The notes below the pieces were generated by a model, which searched no databases, had not been told where the DNA came from, and saw nothing but the letters and a program-made list of their open reading frames with translations. Positions 42,323-51,037 of a stretch of 64,000 bases of DNA are shown here, piece after piece. Positions within the stretch are counted from its first letter, which is position 1. Every line of letters starts with the position of its first letter. A program made the translations under genes and the position numbers. Source of the DNA: JANQPX01 sp050633905 (lineage in GTDB: Bacteria > Pseudomonadota > Alphaproteobacteria > Geminicoccales > Geminicoccaceae). Location: NCBI GenBank assembly GCA_050633905.1, contig JBOEHJ010000023.1:62001-126000 (forward strand), given 5' to 3'.

Positions 42323-43291
42323 TCAGCGTTGGTTCGTTCGATCATCCATAAAGTCATTGAGCTCGTCCGTCGTCGGGATGGCTTCAGCGCAGCCGGCGCG
42401 CGAGACGGTGATCGCGGCTGAAGCCGAGCCGCGATCGACGGCGGTTGGAAGGTCCAATCCCTGAACGAGGGACGAGAGCAGCCCGCCCATGAAGGCATCA
42501 CCGGCTCCGTTAGGGGCGAGGGCTTCGACGGGGTAGATGCCACATTCGGTTTCGTTATCTTCAGTAATCGTGATGGACCCCTTTTCGCCCTGCTTATAGA
42601 CGACAATCGAGGCCCCACTCCGAACAAGCGTCCTCGCCTTTTCAAGCCCCAGATCATAACCACCGGCCATGAAGCCGAACTCATCATCATTGCCAATGAT
42701 GACGTCGCAATAGGTGGCAGCTCTCGAATAAACCTCGGCTGCTTCCTCAGCTGAAGCCCAAGAATAGGGTCGATAATCGACATCGAAGATCAAAGGAAGA
42801 CCGGCCTCTTTGGCGAGATCGAAGGCGCGAAAGGTCGAGGTGCGCGACGGTTCGCCGGCGAGCACCGTGCCTGTGGTGATCAACCCGGCAAAGGCGGCAT
42901 AATCCGGCTTTTCAACATCGGCTTTGGTGAGTTGGAAATCGGCAGCACCATTCCGATAGATGACAGTCTCCGTCCGGTCATAGACGGCAAGCGAGTTTCG
43001 ATATTCGCCGCCGACCATTGTCACGAAACCGGTATCGACACCGTAGCGCTGAAGTTGGTGGATGCAAAAGCGCCCGATCAGATCATCGGAAACCGGCGTC
43101 ATGATGGCAGCGGCGCAGCCAAGCTTCACCAGCCCAGCTGAGATGTTGGCGCTCGATCCACCAAGACCTGCGGAAAAAGACGCGCTCTCCAACGCCGTCT
43201 CACCATGAACAGCCGGCGTAAAATCCATACCCGCCCGACCAATCACCAGGAACGTCCTGGAGCGTTGACTGAAGAGGTTTATGGCTGGCAT
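42323..43291 (-). CDS. iolC: 5-dehydro-2-deoxygluconokinase
   Basis: The protein has 322 residues from the ATG at 43291 (overlapping the iolD stop by one base). It is a PfkB-family sugar kinase with the N-terminal FLVIGRAGMDFTP and the first signature SAGLGGSSANISAGLVKLG. The anion-hole/catalytic motif is APNGAGDAFMGGLL. IolC phosphorylates 2-deoxy-5-keto-gluconate. There is no fused DUF2090 aldolase domain as in some alphaproteobacterial IolC proteins. Operon order supports this assignment. Confidence 0.9.
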   Translation of the reverse strand: MPAINLFSQRSRTFLVIGRAGMDFTPAVHGETALESASFSAGLGGSSANISAGLVKLGCAAAIMTPVSDDLIGRFCIHQLQRYGVDTGFVTMVGGEYRNSLAVYDRTETVIYRNGAADFQLTKADVEKPDYAAFAGLITTGTVLAGEPSRTSTFRAFDLAKEAGLPLIFDVDYRPYSWASAEEAAEVYSRAATYCDVIIGNDDEFGFMAGGYDLGLEKARTLVRSGASIVVYKQGEKGSITITEDNETECGIYPVEALAPNGAGDAFMGGLLSSLVQGLDLPTAVDRGSASAAITVSRAGCAEAIPTTDELNDFMDDRTNQR

Positions 43292-45165
43292 CAGATGCCT
43301 TTCCTTTGACGGGATCGGCCGGATTCCCAATCATTGTGGGCGGTGCGCACTTTTTCGTGTTCGGAAACTTCGGGCGTGCCGACCTCCCACCAGGTATGGC
43401 CTTCCGTTGTCCAGCCTTCATAGGCATCGACATTCATCACGATCACGGATGTCTTGTCGGCGGTTTTGGCGCGCTTGAAGGCGTCGCCGAGTTCGGTGGG
43501 GTTGGCAACGGTCTCGGCGTTTGCACCCATGGCGCGGGCATGGGCCTCAAAATCGACGGCGAAGGCGTTAGGAACGGTTGGGCAGTCCTTGAAGAGGCAG
43601 TTGAAGCTCTCATTGCCGGTGCCGTTCTGAAGCTTGTTGATGACGGCAAAGCCGCCATTGTCGAGCACGAGGATGATCAGCTTTTTCTGGGTGAGCACCG
43701 AGGAATAGATATCGGAATTCATCAGGAGATAAGAACCATCACCGCAAAAAACGATGGTGTCCCTGTCCGGCTCCACCTCGCTCTGGGCGATCCTCGCCCC
43801 CCAAGCGCCGGCGAGCTCATAGCCCATGCAGGAAAAACCGAACTCGACGTCAACCGTGCCGGTATCGAGGGTTCGCCAGTTCGCGGTGACTTCGGCCGGC
43901 AGACCGCCTGCTGCCGCCACTACCCTGTCCTTCGGATCACAAAGCGCGTTCACCACACCAATGGCCTGGCCATAGGAGTTCGGACGATTGGTGTCCGTCC
44001 TGACATTGTCAGCGACGTAAGTATCCCAGCTTGCTCGTTCCGTCTTGGCCTCATCCACCCAATCCGCCGGTGCTTTGTAACCGCCGAGGCCTGCAGCCAG
44101 GCTCGCAATGCCGAGCTTGGCGTCACCAACCACTGGGAGTGAGCGGTGCTTGCCGGCATCGTGGCGAGCAGCGTTGAGCGAGATCAGGCGGGCGTCCTTG
44201 GCGAAGGCGGTCCAGGAGCCGGTGGTGAAGTCCTGTAATCTGCAGCCGATCGACAGGATCACATCGGCCTTTTCAGCAATCGCATTGGCGCTATTCGATC
44301 CCGTAACGCCGATCGGACCGATATTCAGCGGATGCTCAGCGACCAGGTTAGCGCGCCCGGCAATCGTCTCGACCACGGGGATGCCATGGGTCTCGGCAAA
44401 GTCAGTAAGTTCAGCCACCGCACCCGAATACTGCACCCCACCGCCTGCGATAATCACAGGTCGGGATGCTGACCTCAGTAACGCCGAAGCCTCGGCGACC
44501 TCGACACTATCTGGAGGCTGGCGGCGGATATGGTGGGTTTTTTCGTCGAATAGTTCGGTTGGGTAGTCATAGGCCCAGCCTTGGATGTCTTGGGGGAGTG
44601 CCAAAAAAACGGGGCCGCAATCGGCAGGGTCGAGCATGGTGGCGAAGGCTGCTGGCAGGGACTGCATGATTTGGGCCGGATGGGTGATCCGGTCCCAGTA
44701 GCGGGAAACCGCCTGGAAGCCATCGTTCAAGCCGTAACCAGGATTACCGAAATGTTCGAGCTGTTGGAGCACGGGGTCCGGCAGTCTCGTGGCATAGGCA
44801 TCGCCGCAAAGCATCAGAACCGGAAGGCGGTTCGCATGGGCAAGCGCTGCTGAGGTGTAGAGATTGGCGGTGCCGGGACCGGCTGATGCCGTACAGAACA
44901 TGAAGCGCCGCCGAAGGTGATATTTCGCGTAAGCGGCAGCTGCAAACCCCATGCCCTGCTCATTCTGGCCGCGATAAAGTGGCAAAACATCCCGGTGATC
45001 GTAGAGCGCCTCGCCGAGGCAAGTGACATTGCCATGGCCGAAAATGCCAAAGCCGCCACCGCAGAGGCGTTGGCGCTTGCCGTCGATCTCGATGAACTGC
45101 GCGGCCAGATACCGGACGATCGCCTGTGCCGTCGTCAGACGGACCTCGCTGACTGCCTTACTCAC
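43291..45165 (-). CDS. iolD: 3D-(3,5/4)-trihydroxycyclohexane-1,2-dione acylhydrolase
   Basis: The protein has 624 residues from the GTG at 45165, with GGGAGG ten bases upstream. The frame continues 52 codons further but without family similarity, and it crosses the operator. A thiamine-diphosphate-dependent enzyme, it cleaves the inositol ring intermediate to 5-deoxy-glucuronate. GGGFGIFGHGNVTCLGEAL is at the start. The TPP-binding region is FCGDGSYLLMNSDIYS near residue 480, with LDNGGFAVINKLQ after it. It is the first gene of the leftward iol operon, with the operator at 45241-45260 upstream. Confidence 0.95.
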   Translation of the reverse strand: MSKAVSEVRLTTAQAIVRYLAAQFIEIDGKRQRLCGGGFGIFGHGNVTCLGEALYDHRDVLPLYRGQNEQGMGFAAAAYAKYHLRRRFMFCTASAGPGTANLYTSAALAHANRLPVLMLCGDAYATRLPDPVLQQLEHFGNPGYGLNDGFQAVSRYWDRITHPAQIMQSLPAAFATMLDPADCGPVFLALPQDIQGWAYDYPTELFDEKTHHIRRQPPDSVEVAEASALLRSASRPVIIAGGGVQYSGAVAELTDFAETHGIPVVETIAGRANLVAEHPLNIGPIGVTGSNSANAIAEKADVILSIGCRLQDFTTGSWTAFAKDARLISLNAARHDAGKHRSLPVVGDAKLGIASLAAGLGGYKAPADWVDEAKTERASWDTYVADNVRTDTNRPNSYGQAIGVVNALCDPKDRVVAAAGGLPAEVTANWRTLDTGTVDVEFGFSCMGYELAGAWGARIAQSEVEPDRDTIVFCGDGSYLLMNSDIYSSVLTQKKLIILVLDNGGFAVINKLQNGTGNESFNCLFKDCPTVPNAFAVDFEAHARAMGANAETVANPTELGDAFKRAKTADKTSVIVMNVDAYEGWTTEGHTWWEVGTPEVSEHEKVRTAHNDWESGRSRQRKGI

Positions 45166-45240
45166 GCCTGCCTCCCTATCGAAAAAATATCGTGCTGCGT
45201 CGAATTTGGATTGACGGCGACAGCCATTCGAAGATACGCA

Positions 45241-45260
45241 ATTTGCAACCGGTTGCAAAT
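45241..45260. promoter_or_regulatory. LacI-family operator between iolD and the dehydrogenase gene
   Basis: A perfect 20-bp palindrome, ATTTGCAACCGGTTGCAAAT, lies in the divergent control region (iolD start 45165, dehydrogenase start 45296). The core with central CG is the known LacI/GalR operator shape. The same 18-bp core occurs only once more in the window, next to the LacI gene, which indicates that regulator. Confidence 0.8.
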
Positions 45261-45295
45261 AGTTTGTGACTGACGAGCATATCGGGAGACGAGGC

Positions 45296-46402
45296 TTGGC
45301 GCGAAACATCGGCATAGGCATCGTTGGCGGCGGCTATATGGGCAAGGCGCATGCTGTCGCCATGGCGTCGGTGGGGGCCCTGTTCGAAACAGGATTGCGG
45401 CCAAGATTGGAGATGGTCGCGGGCTCGACACCAGAGTCAGGACAACGTCTCGCCGAGAAATTCGGATACAAACGCGCCGCCGATGACTGGCAAACGCTGG
45501 TTGCCGATCCCGCGGTCGAGGCGATCATCATCGCATCTCCGCAAATGACCCACCGCGCCATCGCTGAGGCGGCTTTCGCGCTTAAAAAACCGGTCTTTTG
45601 CGAAAAGCCGCTTGGCGCCTCGCTCGACGACGCCAAGGCGATGGTTGCCGCCGCCGAAGCCAATGGCTGCGTCAACATGATCGGTTTCAACTACATCCGA
45701 ACGCCCGCCTCGCAATTCGCAAGAAAGCTGATCCAGGATGGCGAGATCGGTGATGTCACCTGGTTTCGCGGCGAGCATACCGAGGATTTCTACGCCGATC
45801 CGGAGCTGCCAGCGACCTGGCGAGCAGAAGGTGATGCCAATGGCACGATGGGGGACCTCGCACCACATATGATCAATGGCGCCCGCGCGCTCATGGGGCC
45901 GATCCGGGAGCTAAGCGCCGAGCTTGAGACAGTTTATCAGCAACGCGGTGGCGTTCCCGTCACCAATGACGATCAGGCGCATTTGATGTGCCGCTTTGAA
46001 AGTGGCGTCATGGGCCATCTCTTCTTCAGCCGTGTCGCAACCGGCCGGAAGATGGGCTATGCCTACGAGATCAATGGCACCGCGGGCGCTATTCGCTTTG
46101 ATCAGGAAGACCAGAACGCGCTCTATCTTTACCGGGCCGAAGGTCCGGAGCGCGAACGTGGCTTTCGAAAAATCCTGACCGGCCCGGAACATCCGGATTA
46201 CCTTCCGTTTTGCCAGGGGCCAGGCCATGGCACCGGCTATCAGGATCAGATCATTATCGAGGCCAAGGATTTTCTGACCGCGATTGAAAGCGGCAATAAT
46301 GTATGGCCGACCTTCAGGGAAGGCCTTGAAGTCGCCCGTGTGGTCGCTGCCGTTCGCGAGTCACACCGGTCCAGAAGCTGGCAGACCGTCAGTGACTTTT
46401 GA
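45296..46402 (+). CDS. Gfo/Idh/MocA-family oxidoreductase, probable inositol or sugar dehydrogenase (first copy)
   Basis: The protein has 368 residues from the TTG at 45296, with GGGAGACGAGG just upstream. A GTG at 45266 would be six bases from the operator and lacks a ribosome-binding site. The NAD(P)-binding GIGIVGGGYMGKAHAVAM lies at the N-terminus. The CEKPLGASLDDAK block carries the family EKP motif, followed by a GDLAPHMINGARALMG substrate-domain segment. It is co-regulated with iolD by the operator. Oxidation of myo-, scyllo- or chiro-inositol is likely but not proven. Confidence 0.87.
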   Translation: MARNIGIGIVGGGYMGKAHAVAMASVGALFETGLRPRLEMVAGSTPESGQRLAEKFGYKRAADDWQTLVADPAVEAIIIASPQMTHRAIAEAAFALKKPVFCEKPLGASLDDAKAMVAAAEANGCVNMIGFNYIRTPASQFARKLIQDGEIGDVTWFRGEHTEDFYADPELPATWRAEGDANGTMGDLAPHMINGARALMGPIRELSAELETVYQQRGGVPVTNDDQAHLMCRFESGVMGHLFFSRVATGRKMGYAYEINGTAGAIRFDQEDQNALYLYRAEGPERERGFRKILTGPEHPDYLPFCQGPGHGTGYQDQIIIEAKDFLTAIESGNNVWPTFREGLEVARVVAAVRESHRSRSWQTVSDF

Positions 46403-46435
46403 AACTTCAATCCATTGAATATCAGGGGTAATTCC

Positions 46436-47593
46436 ATGAAAAAATTGAACTGGGGCATGATCGGTGGCGGCCAAGGCAGCCAGATCGGTCCAGCACATCG
46501 TCTGGGTACGTCCGTGGTCGGCGCCTATGATTTCGTCGCCGGCGCGCTCGATCATCGTGCCGATGAGGGCCGTGCCTATGCAAAATCACTGGGCATCGCC
46601 GATGACCGAGCCTATGGCGATTGGCAGGAAATGCTGGCGGGTGAGCGCCATCGAGAGGACCGGGTCGATCTGGTGACCGTGGCCACCCCGAACGCCACCC
46701 ATTTCGAGATCACCAAGGCGTTTCTCGAGGCGGGCTTTCACGTCCTCTGCGAAAAACCCATGACGATGACAGTTGAAGAAGGCGAAGAAATTGTAGCGCT
46801 TGCTAGCGTAGCAGGCCGCATCTGCGCGGTGAATTACGGGTATAGTGGTTATCCGCTGGTGCGCCATATGCGAGCGATGGTGGCGCGCGGCGATCTTGGC
46901 AAGGTCCGAGTGATCAAGGCGGAATTCGCCCATGGTCACCATGCCGATGCCGCCGATGCCGACAACCCTCGTGTGCGCTGGCGCTATGATCCGACCCAGG
47001 CTGGCGTTTCCGCTCAATTCGCGGATTGCGGTATTCATGCGCTGCATATGGCGAGTTTCGTCGCCGGCGATGAGGTTCGTCGCCTGTCCGCCGACTTTGC
47101 CTCCACCATCGAAAGCCGTGAACTTGAAGATGACGCCATGGTCAATTTCCGCATGGAAGGCGGTGCTGTCGGGCGTTTGTGGACCTCGTCTATCGCTGTC
47201 GGCCGCATGCACGGCCTCACCCTTCAAGTGTTCGGTGAGAGAGGCGGGCTGAAATGGGTGCAGGAGCAGCCGAACCAACTGACCTGGACGCCAACTGGCG
47301 GCCGCAATCAGATCATCGAGCGTGGTGAAGCTGGCCTCTCGCCCGAGGCTGATCGCGCCAATCGCGTGACCATCGGTCATCCCGAGGGCATGCCGCTCGC
47401 ATTTTCCAATATCTATGCCGATCTTGCCGAGGTGATCACCGCCAACAAGGAGGGCAGATCAGCCGATCCCGCCGCCAATCTCTTTCCGAAAGCCGAAGAC
47501 GGCCTCCGCTCCATGGCCGCCGTCCACGCCACTGTCGCCTCCGCCAACGCCGAGGGCGCCTGGGTTGATGCAAGACCGCCTATGTATCGTTGA
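46436..47593 (+). CDS. Gfo/Idh/MocA-family oxidoreductase (second copy)
   Basis: The protein has 385 residues from the ATG at 46436, with AGGGG upstream. The NAD(P) loop is NWGMIGGGQGSQIGPAHRL and the EKP motif is VLCEKPMTMTVEEGEEIV. QFADCGIHALHMASFVAGDE follows in the substrate domain. It differs enough from the first copy to be a separate paralogue and has the longer insertion typical of the larger Gfo/Idh group. The two dehydrogenases are 33 bp apart, in one operon, suggesting sequential oxidation or epimerisation of inositol isomers. Confidence 0.87.
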   Translation: MKKLNWGMIGGGQGSQIGPAHRLGTSVVGAYDFVAGALDHRADEGRAYAKSLGIADDRAYGDWQEMLAGERHREDRVDLVTVATPNATHFEITKAFLEAGFHVLCEKPMTMTVEEGEEIVALASVAGRICAVNYGYSGYPLVRHMRAMVARGDLGKVRVIKAEFAHGHHADAADADNPRVRWRYDPTQAGVSAQFADCGIHALHMASFVAGDEVRRLSADFASTIESRELEDDAMVNFRMEGGAVGRLWTSSIAVGRMHGLTLQVFGERGGLKWVQEQPNQLTWTPTGGRNQIIERGEAGLSPEADRANRVTIGHPEGMPLAFSNIYADLAEVITANKEGRSADPAANLFPKAEDGLRSMAAVHATVASANAEGAWVDARPPMYR

Positions 47594-47652
47594 CGGCAAG
47601 GAACGCGGGTAATGCGATCACTGCAGTGGCGCCGCCATCTCGTTGACTTTTC

Positions 47653-48657
47653 TTATAGGGAGGGTCTCTTCAGCGTGCCGCGCTCGATCACCTTACAGGG
47701 GAAGAGGTGAGCTTCTGGTTTATGGTTTGGATCGATTAACATGGTCGCGATCAGATCGATCGAGACATCGATGATCTGATCGATCGGTTGGCGAATGGTG
47801 GTAAGATCAATGTTCTGCCAGCCCGCCATTTCCATGTCGTTCAGGCCGATCAAGCCGATATCATCGGGTACGAAAAGGTCATGGGATTGAATAGCCGACA
47901 AGGCTCCGATCGACAAAACGTCATCACCGCAAAAATAGGCTTCGGCAGGCAGACCGGCCTCGAGCAATTGGCACATCTCGGAGCGCCCGGCCTCGAAGGA
48001 ATAGGCTTTCGCAAAGCTGAAGCTCGCCTCGGTATCCGGGTGTTTCGACATTTCGCTCAAAAAACCTGTCAAACGATCCTGGGTCGAGGTTGCTTTCTCC
48101 GGCCCGCCCAGAAAGGCAATTCGACGATAGCCACGTGCCAGAAGCGTTTGCACTGCAAGCTTGCCACAGGCGACATTGTCGATCCCGACGACATGCACAT
48201 TCGGAGCCTCGGCATGTCGGCCGAAGGAATGCACGACCGGCATCTTAGCGTCGCGGAAGGCATGCGCGAAGGTGAGTGGCAAGGTTGAAGAGGCGACAAT
48301 GACGCCATCGACCGAATATTGCTTCAACATGCGCACGGAGTGGTCAGGATCGGTCTCATCAGTCAAATTGACCAGCAGAGGACGAAGCCCCCGTTCCTGA
48401 AGGCCGCGGGTGAAAAGGTCGAACACCTGCAGGAAAATGGGATTGTGAAAATTGTTGGAGATCAGGCCGATCATTTTGGTCCGACCGGTGGTCAGGCTGG
48501 AGGCGAGCGCGTTCGGGCTGTAGCCAAGATCAATGGCTGCCTCCTCTACCTTGCGCCTGGTCTTCTCAGAAACCGAGGCCCCATCGGTGAAGGTCCGGGA
48601 CACGGCTGAGCGTGACACCCCTGCCCTTTCGGCCACCTCCCGTAACGTTACCGTCAT
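47653..48657 (-). CDS. LacI-family transcriptional repressor of the inositol regulon
   Basis: The protein has 334 residues from the ATG at 48657, with GGGGGG upstream. The N-terminal LacI DNA-binding domain is TLREVAERAGVSRSAVSRTF, followed by the hinge YSPNALASSLTTGRTKMIGL. The periplasmic-binding-protein-like sensor domain then holds GLNDMEMAGW. The regulator is divergent from the sugar ABC operon with its operator between them, so autoregulation is expected. It probably releases the DNA when an inositol-derived inducer binds. Confidence 0.92.
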   Translation of the reverse strand: MTVTLREVAERAGVSRSAVSRTFTDGASVSEKTRRKVEEAAIDLGYSPNALASSLTTGRTKMIGLISNNFHNPIFLQVFDLFTRGLQERGLRPLLVNLTDETDPDHSVRMLKQYSVDGVIVASSTLPLTFAHAFRDAKMPVVHSFGRHAEAPNVHVVGIDNVACGKLAVQTLLARGYRRIAFLGGPEKATSTQDRLTGFLSEMSKHPDTEASFSFAKAYSFEAGRSEMCQLLEAGLPAEAYFCGDDVLSIGALSAIQSHDLFVPDDIGLIGLNDMEMAGWQNIDLTTIRQPIDQIIDVSIDLIATMLIDPNHKPEAHLFPCKVIERGTLKRPSL

Positions 48658-48730
48658 TTTTACCCCCCAAACGTCCAACGCCACTTATGGACGATCGACC
48701 TATCGGCGTATGTTATCTGAAAATTCAGCA

Positions 48731-48752
48731 ATTTTGCAACCGGTTGCAAAAT
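48731..48752. promoter_or_regulatory. LacI-family operator between lacI-type gene and sugar ABC operon
   Basis: A perfect 22-bp palindrome contains TTTTGCAACCGGTTGCAAAA with flanking A and T. It shares the 18-bp core of the operator at 45241-45260. It lies 73 bp upstream of the regulator start (leftward) and 89 bp before the binding-protein start (rightward). Confidence 0.85.
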
Positions 48753-48841
48753 AGACCCGTTTATGTTCTTTTTTAGTCAGGGGATGCATGTTATACGCAC
48801 CGCCGCCGAGAATGATGAAACGTTGGATCAGGGAGACTTCG

Positions 48842-49789
48842 ATGAGACTTTCCGCAAAGACAGTCCTTTTTGCCGCCGGCGTGGCCACAGCGGCCTTGCT
48901 GCCGGGCGCCGCTTCGGCTGAAGGTGAGAAATATGTGCTCGTCAGCCATGCGCCGGACAGCGACAGTTGGTGGAACACCATTAAGAACGGCATCGCGCTC
49001 GCCGGTGAGCAGGTTGGTGTCGAGGTTGAATACCGCAATCCACCGACCGGTGATATCGCCGACATGGCGCGCATCATCGAGCAAGCCGCCGCCTCTCAGC
49101 CCGACGGCATCATCACCACGCTTGCTGATTTCGACGTCCTCCAGGGTCCGATCAAGGCCGCGACCGATCAGGGCATCGATGTCATCATCATGAATTCCGG
49201 CACAGCCGAGCAGGCACGTGAAGTTGGCGCTCTCATGTATGTCGGTCAGCCCGAATATGACGCAGGCGTTGCCGCTGGCCTGCGGGCAAAGGATGACGGC
49301 GTGACCTCATTCCTTTGCGTCAATCATGCGATCCAACAGCCGATCGTTGGTGAGCGCTGTCGGGGCTTTGCCGATGGTCTCGGCGTCGAGCTTGGCGACA
49401 GCATGATGGATAGCGGCACGGATCCCTCTGAAATCAAGAATAAGGTTCTCGCCTATCTCTCCGCGAATCCTGACACCGGTGCCGTGTTGACCCTAGGTCC
49501 GACATCAGCCGATCCCACCATCGAAGCGCTCAAGGAAAACGGCATGGCCGGCGCCATCTACTTCGGCACCTTCGATCTGGGCACCGAGATCGTGAAGGCG
49601 ATCAAGGAAGACATTATCGTCTGGGGCATCGATCAGCAGCCCTTCCTCCAGGCCTATCTTCCAGTCATCATCCTCGCCAATTGGGACCGTTACGGCGTTC
49701 TCCCCGGCAACAATATCAACTCCGGCCCGGGCTTCGTCACCAAGGACGCGCTTGAGAAGGTCGAAGAGTTCGCGGGCGAATACCGCTAG
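48842..49789 (+). CDS. Sugar ABC transporter substrate-binding protein (periplasmic)
   Basis: The protein has 315 residues from the ATG at 48842, with AGGGAG five bases upstream. The signal peptide is followed by the type I binding-protein fold of ribose/inositol carriers: YVLVSHAPDSDSWWNTIKNG, IIEQAAASQPDGIITTLAD, and DVIIMNSGTAEQ. It works with the permease and ATPase downstream. Because it shares the operator with the iol genes, inositol or a related polyol is the likely ligand. Confidence 0.9.
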   Translation: MRLSAKTVLFAAGVATAALLPGAASAEGEKYVLVSHAPDSDSWWNTIKNGIALAGEQVGVEVEYRNPPTGDIADMARIIEQAAASQPDGIITTLADFDVLQGPIKAATDQGIDVIIMNSGTAEQAREVGALMYVGQPEYDAGVAAGLRAKDDGVTSFLCVNHAIQQPIVGERCRGFADGLGVELGDSMMDSGTDPSEIKNKVLAYLSANPDTGAVLTLGPTSADPTIEALKENGMAGAIYFGTFDLGTEIVKAIKEDIIVWGIDQQPFLQAYLPVIILANWDRYGVLPGNNINSGPGFVTKDALEKVEEFAGEYR

Positions 49790-49831
49790 GTAAGAACGCT
49801 CTGTTCGGGTCTGAATAGACCCGTATGATCA

Positions 49832-49869
49832 ACCGGCGTTCGGTCAATCTGGTCGAACGCCGGTTTTTT
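49832..49869 (+). terminator. Rho-independent-type terminator after the binding-protein gene
   Basis: ACCGGCGTTCG (49832-49842) pairs with CGAACGCCGGT (49854-49864), an 11-bp perfect stem with an 11-nt loop, followed by six T's. It lies 42 bp past the binding-protein stop, inside what otherwise looks like one operon. Partial read-through would give more binding protein than permease. Confidence 0.88.
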
Positions 49870-49914
49870 CGTTCAAGGTTAGACAACATGGCCTGATCCG
49901 GGGGGGGCCAATCG

Positions 49915-51036
49915 ATGGCGACGGCAACGTCCGATACACAGACCGACGAACGCGTCAAGAAAACTTCGGCCTTCAGGCGGGCGCTGATTCGACCGGAATT
50001 GGGCGGTATCTGCGGCACGATTCTCGTGTTCGTCTTCTTCTTCATCTTCGCCTTCGACAGCGGCATGTTCAACAGCCAGGGCGTCATGAATTGGTCAGTC
50101 GTTTCGGCACAGTTCATGATCATCGCGGTTGGTGCCTGTCTTTTGATGATCGCCGGCGAGTTCGATTTGTCAGTCGGTTCGATGATTGGCTTTGCCGGCA
50201 TGTTGATCGCGATCTTTTCGGTTACCCTCGGTTGGCCGGTCTGGATGTCAATCCTCCTGACCTTCGTGATCTGCTGCACAATCGGCGCGTTGAACGGTTT
50301 GATCGTTGTGAGGACAGGCCTTCCAAGTTTCATCGTGACGCTTGCCTTTCTCTTTATCCTTCGCGGCTTCACAATCTATCTGCCGCAGACCATTGAGCGC
50401 AAAACCATCATCGGCGGGGTGAAGGACGTTGCCGAGGGGGATTGGCTAGCCACTGTTTTCGGCGGCAAGATCCTGACCGGCTTTTTCCAATGGCTTGGCG
50501 ACATCGGCATCATCGCCACCTTCGCCCAAGGCATACGCCAGGGACAGCCGGTGGTGGACGGGATCCCGATGCTCATCGTCTGGGCGATCATCCTCGTCAT
50601 CTTCGGCCATATCCTTTTGACCCGCACGCGCTTCGGCAACTGGATCTATGCGACCGGCGGCGATGCGCAGGCCGCGCGCTATGTCGGTGTGCCCGTGAAC
50701 AGGGTGAAAGTCCTGATGTTCATGTTCACCGCCTTTTGCGCCTGTGTTTTCGCCACCTGCCAGGTCATGGAATTCGGCTCGGCCGGTGCTGACCGTGGGC
50801 TCTTGAAAGAGTTCGAGGCGATCATCGCCGTTGTCATCGGCGGTGCACTTTTGACTGGCGGCTACGGCTCGGTGATCGGGGCGGCCTTGGGGGCGCTGAT
50901 CTTTGGTGTGGTCCAGCAAGGCCTCTTCTTTGCCGGCGTCGAAAGCTCCCTTTTCCGCGTGTTTCTCGGCCTGATCCTTCTCATGGCCGTGATCCTCAAT
51001 ACCTATATTCGCCGCCTGATCACAGGGGAGCGCTGA
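49915..51036 (+). CDS. Sugar ABC transporter permease (RbsC-like)
   Basis: The 373-residue protein has about ten membrane helices and the family segment GEFDLSVGSMIGFAGMLIAI. IVRTGLPSFIVTLAFLFILRG lies at the end of the next helices. NWIYATGGDAQAARYVGVPVNRVK carries the cytoplasmic EAA-like loop region. An insertion of about 60 residues between central helices is a feature of this subgroup. Start ATG follows a GGGGGG run. One gene copy implies a homodimer. Confidence 0.92.
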   Translation: MATATSDTQTDERVKKTSAFRRALIRPELGGICGTILVFVFFFIFAFDSGMFNSQGVMNWSVVSAQFMIIAVGACLLMIAGEFDLSVGSMIGFAGMLIAIFSVTLGWPVWMSILLTFVICCTIGALNGLIVVRTGLPSFIVTLAFLFILRGFTIYLPQTIERKTIIGGVKDVAEGDWLATVFGGKILTGFFQWLGDIGIIATFAQGIRQGQPVVDGIPMLIVWAIILVIFGHILLTRTRFGNWIYATGGDAQAARYVGVPVNRVKVLMFMFTAFCACVFATCQVMEFGSAGADRGLLKEFEAIIAVVIGGALLTGGYGSVIGAALGALIFGVVQQGLFFAGVESSLFRVFLGLILLMAVILNTYIRRLITGER

Positions 51037-51037
51037 G

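Noticed and set aside
43306..44142. Plus-strand frame of 278 codons opposite iolD
   Set aside because: iolD is certain in the other direction. The frame has no ribosome-binding site and no family features.
45166..45321. N-terminal extension of iolD by 52 codons
   Set aside because: It would run across the LacI operator and has no family similarity. The GTG at 45165 has a strong ribosome-binding site.
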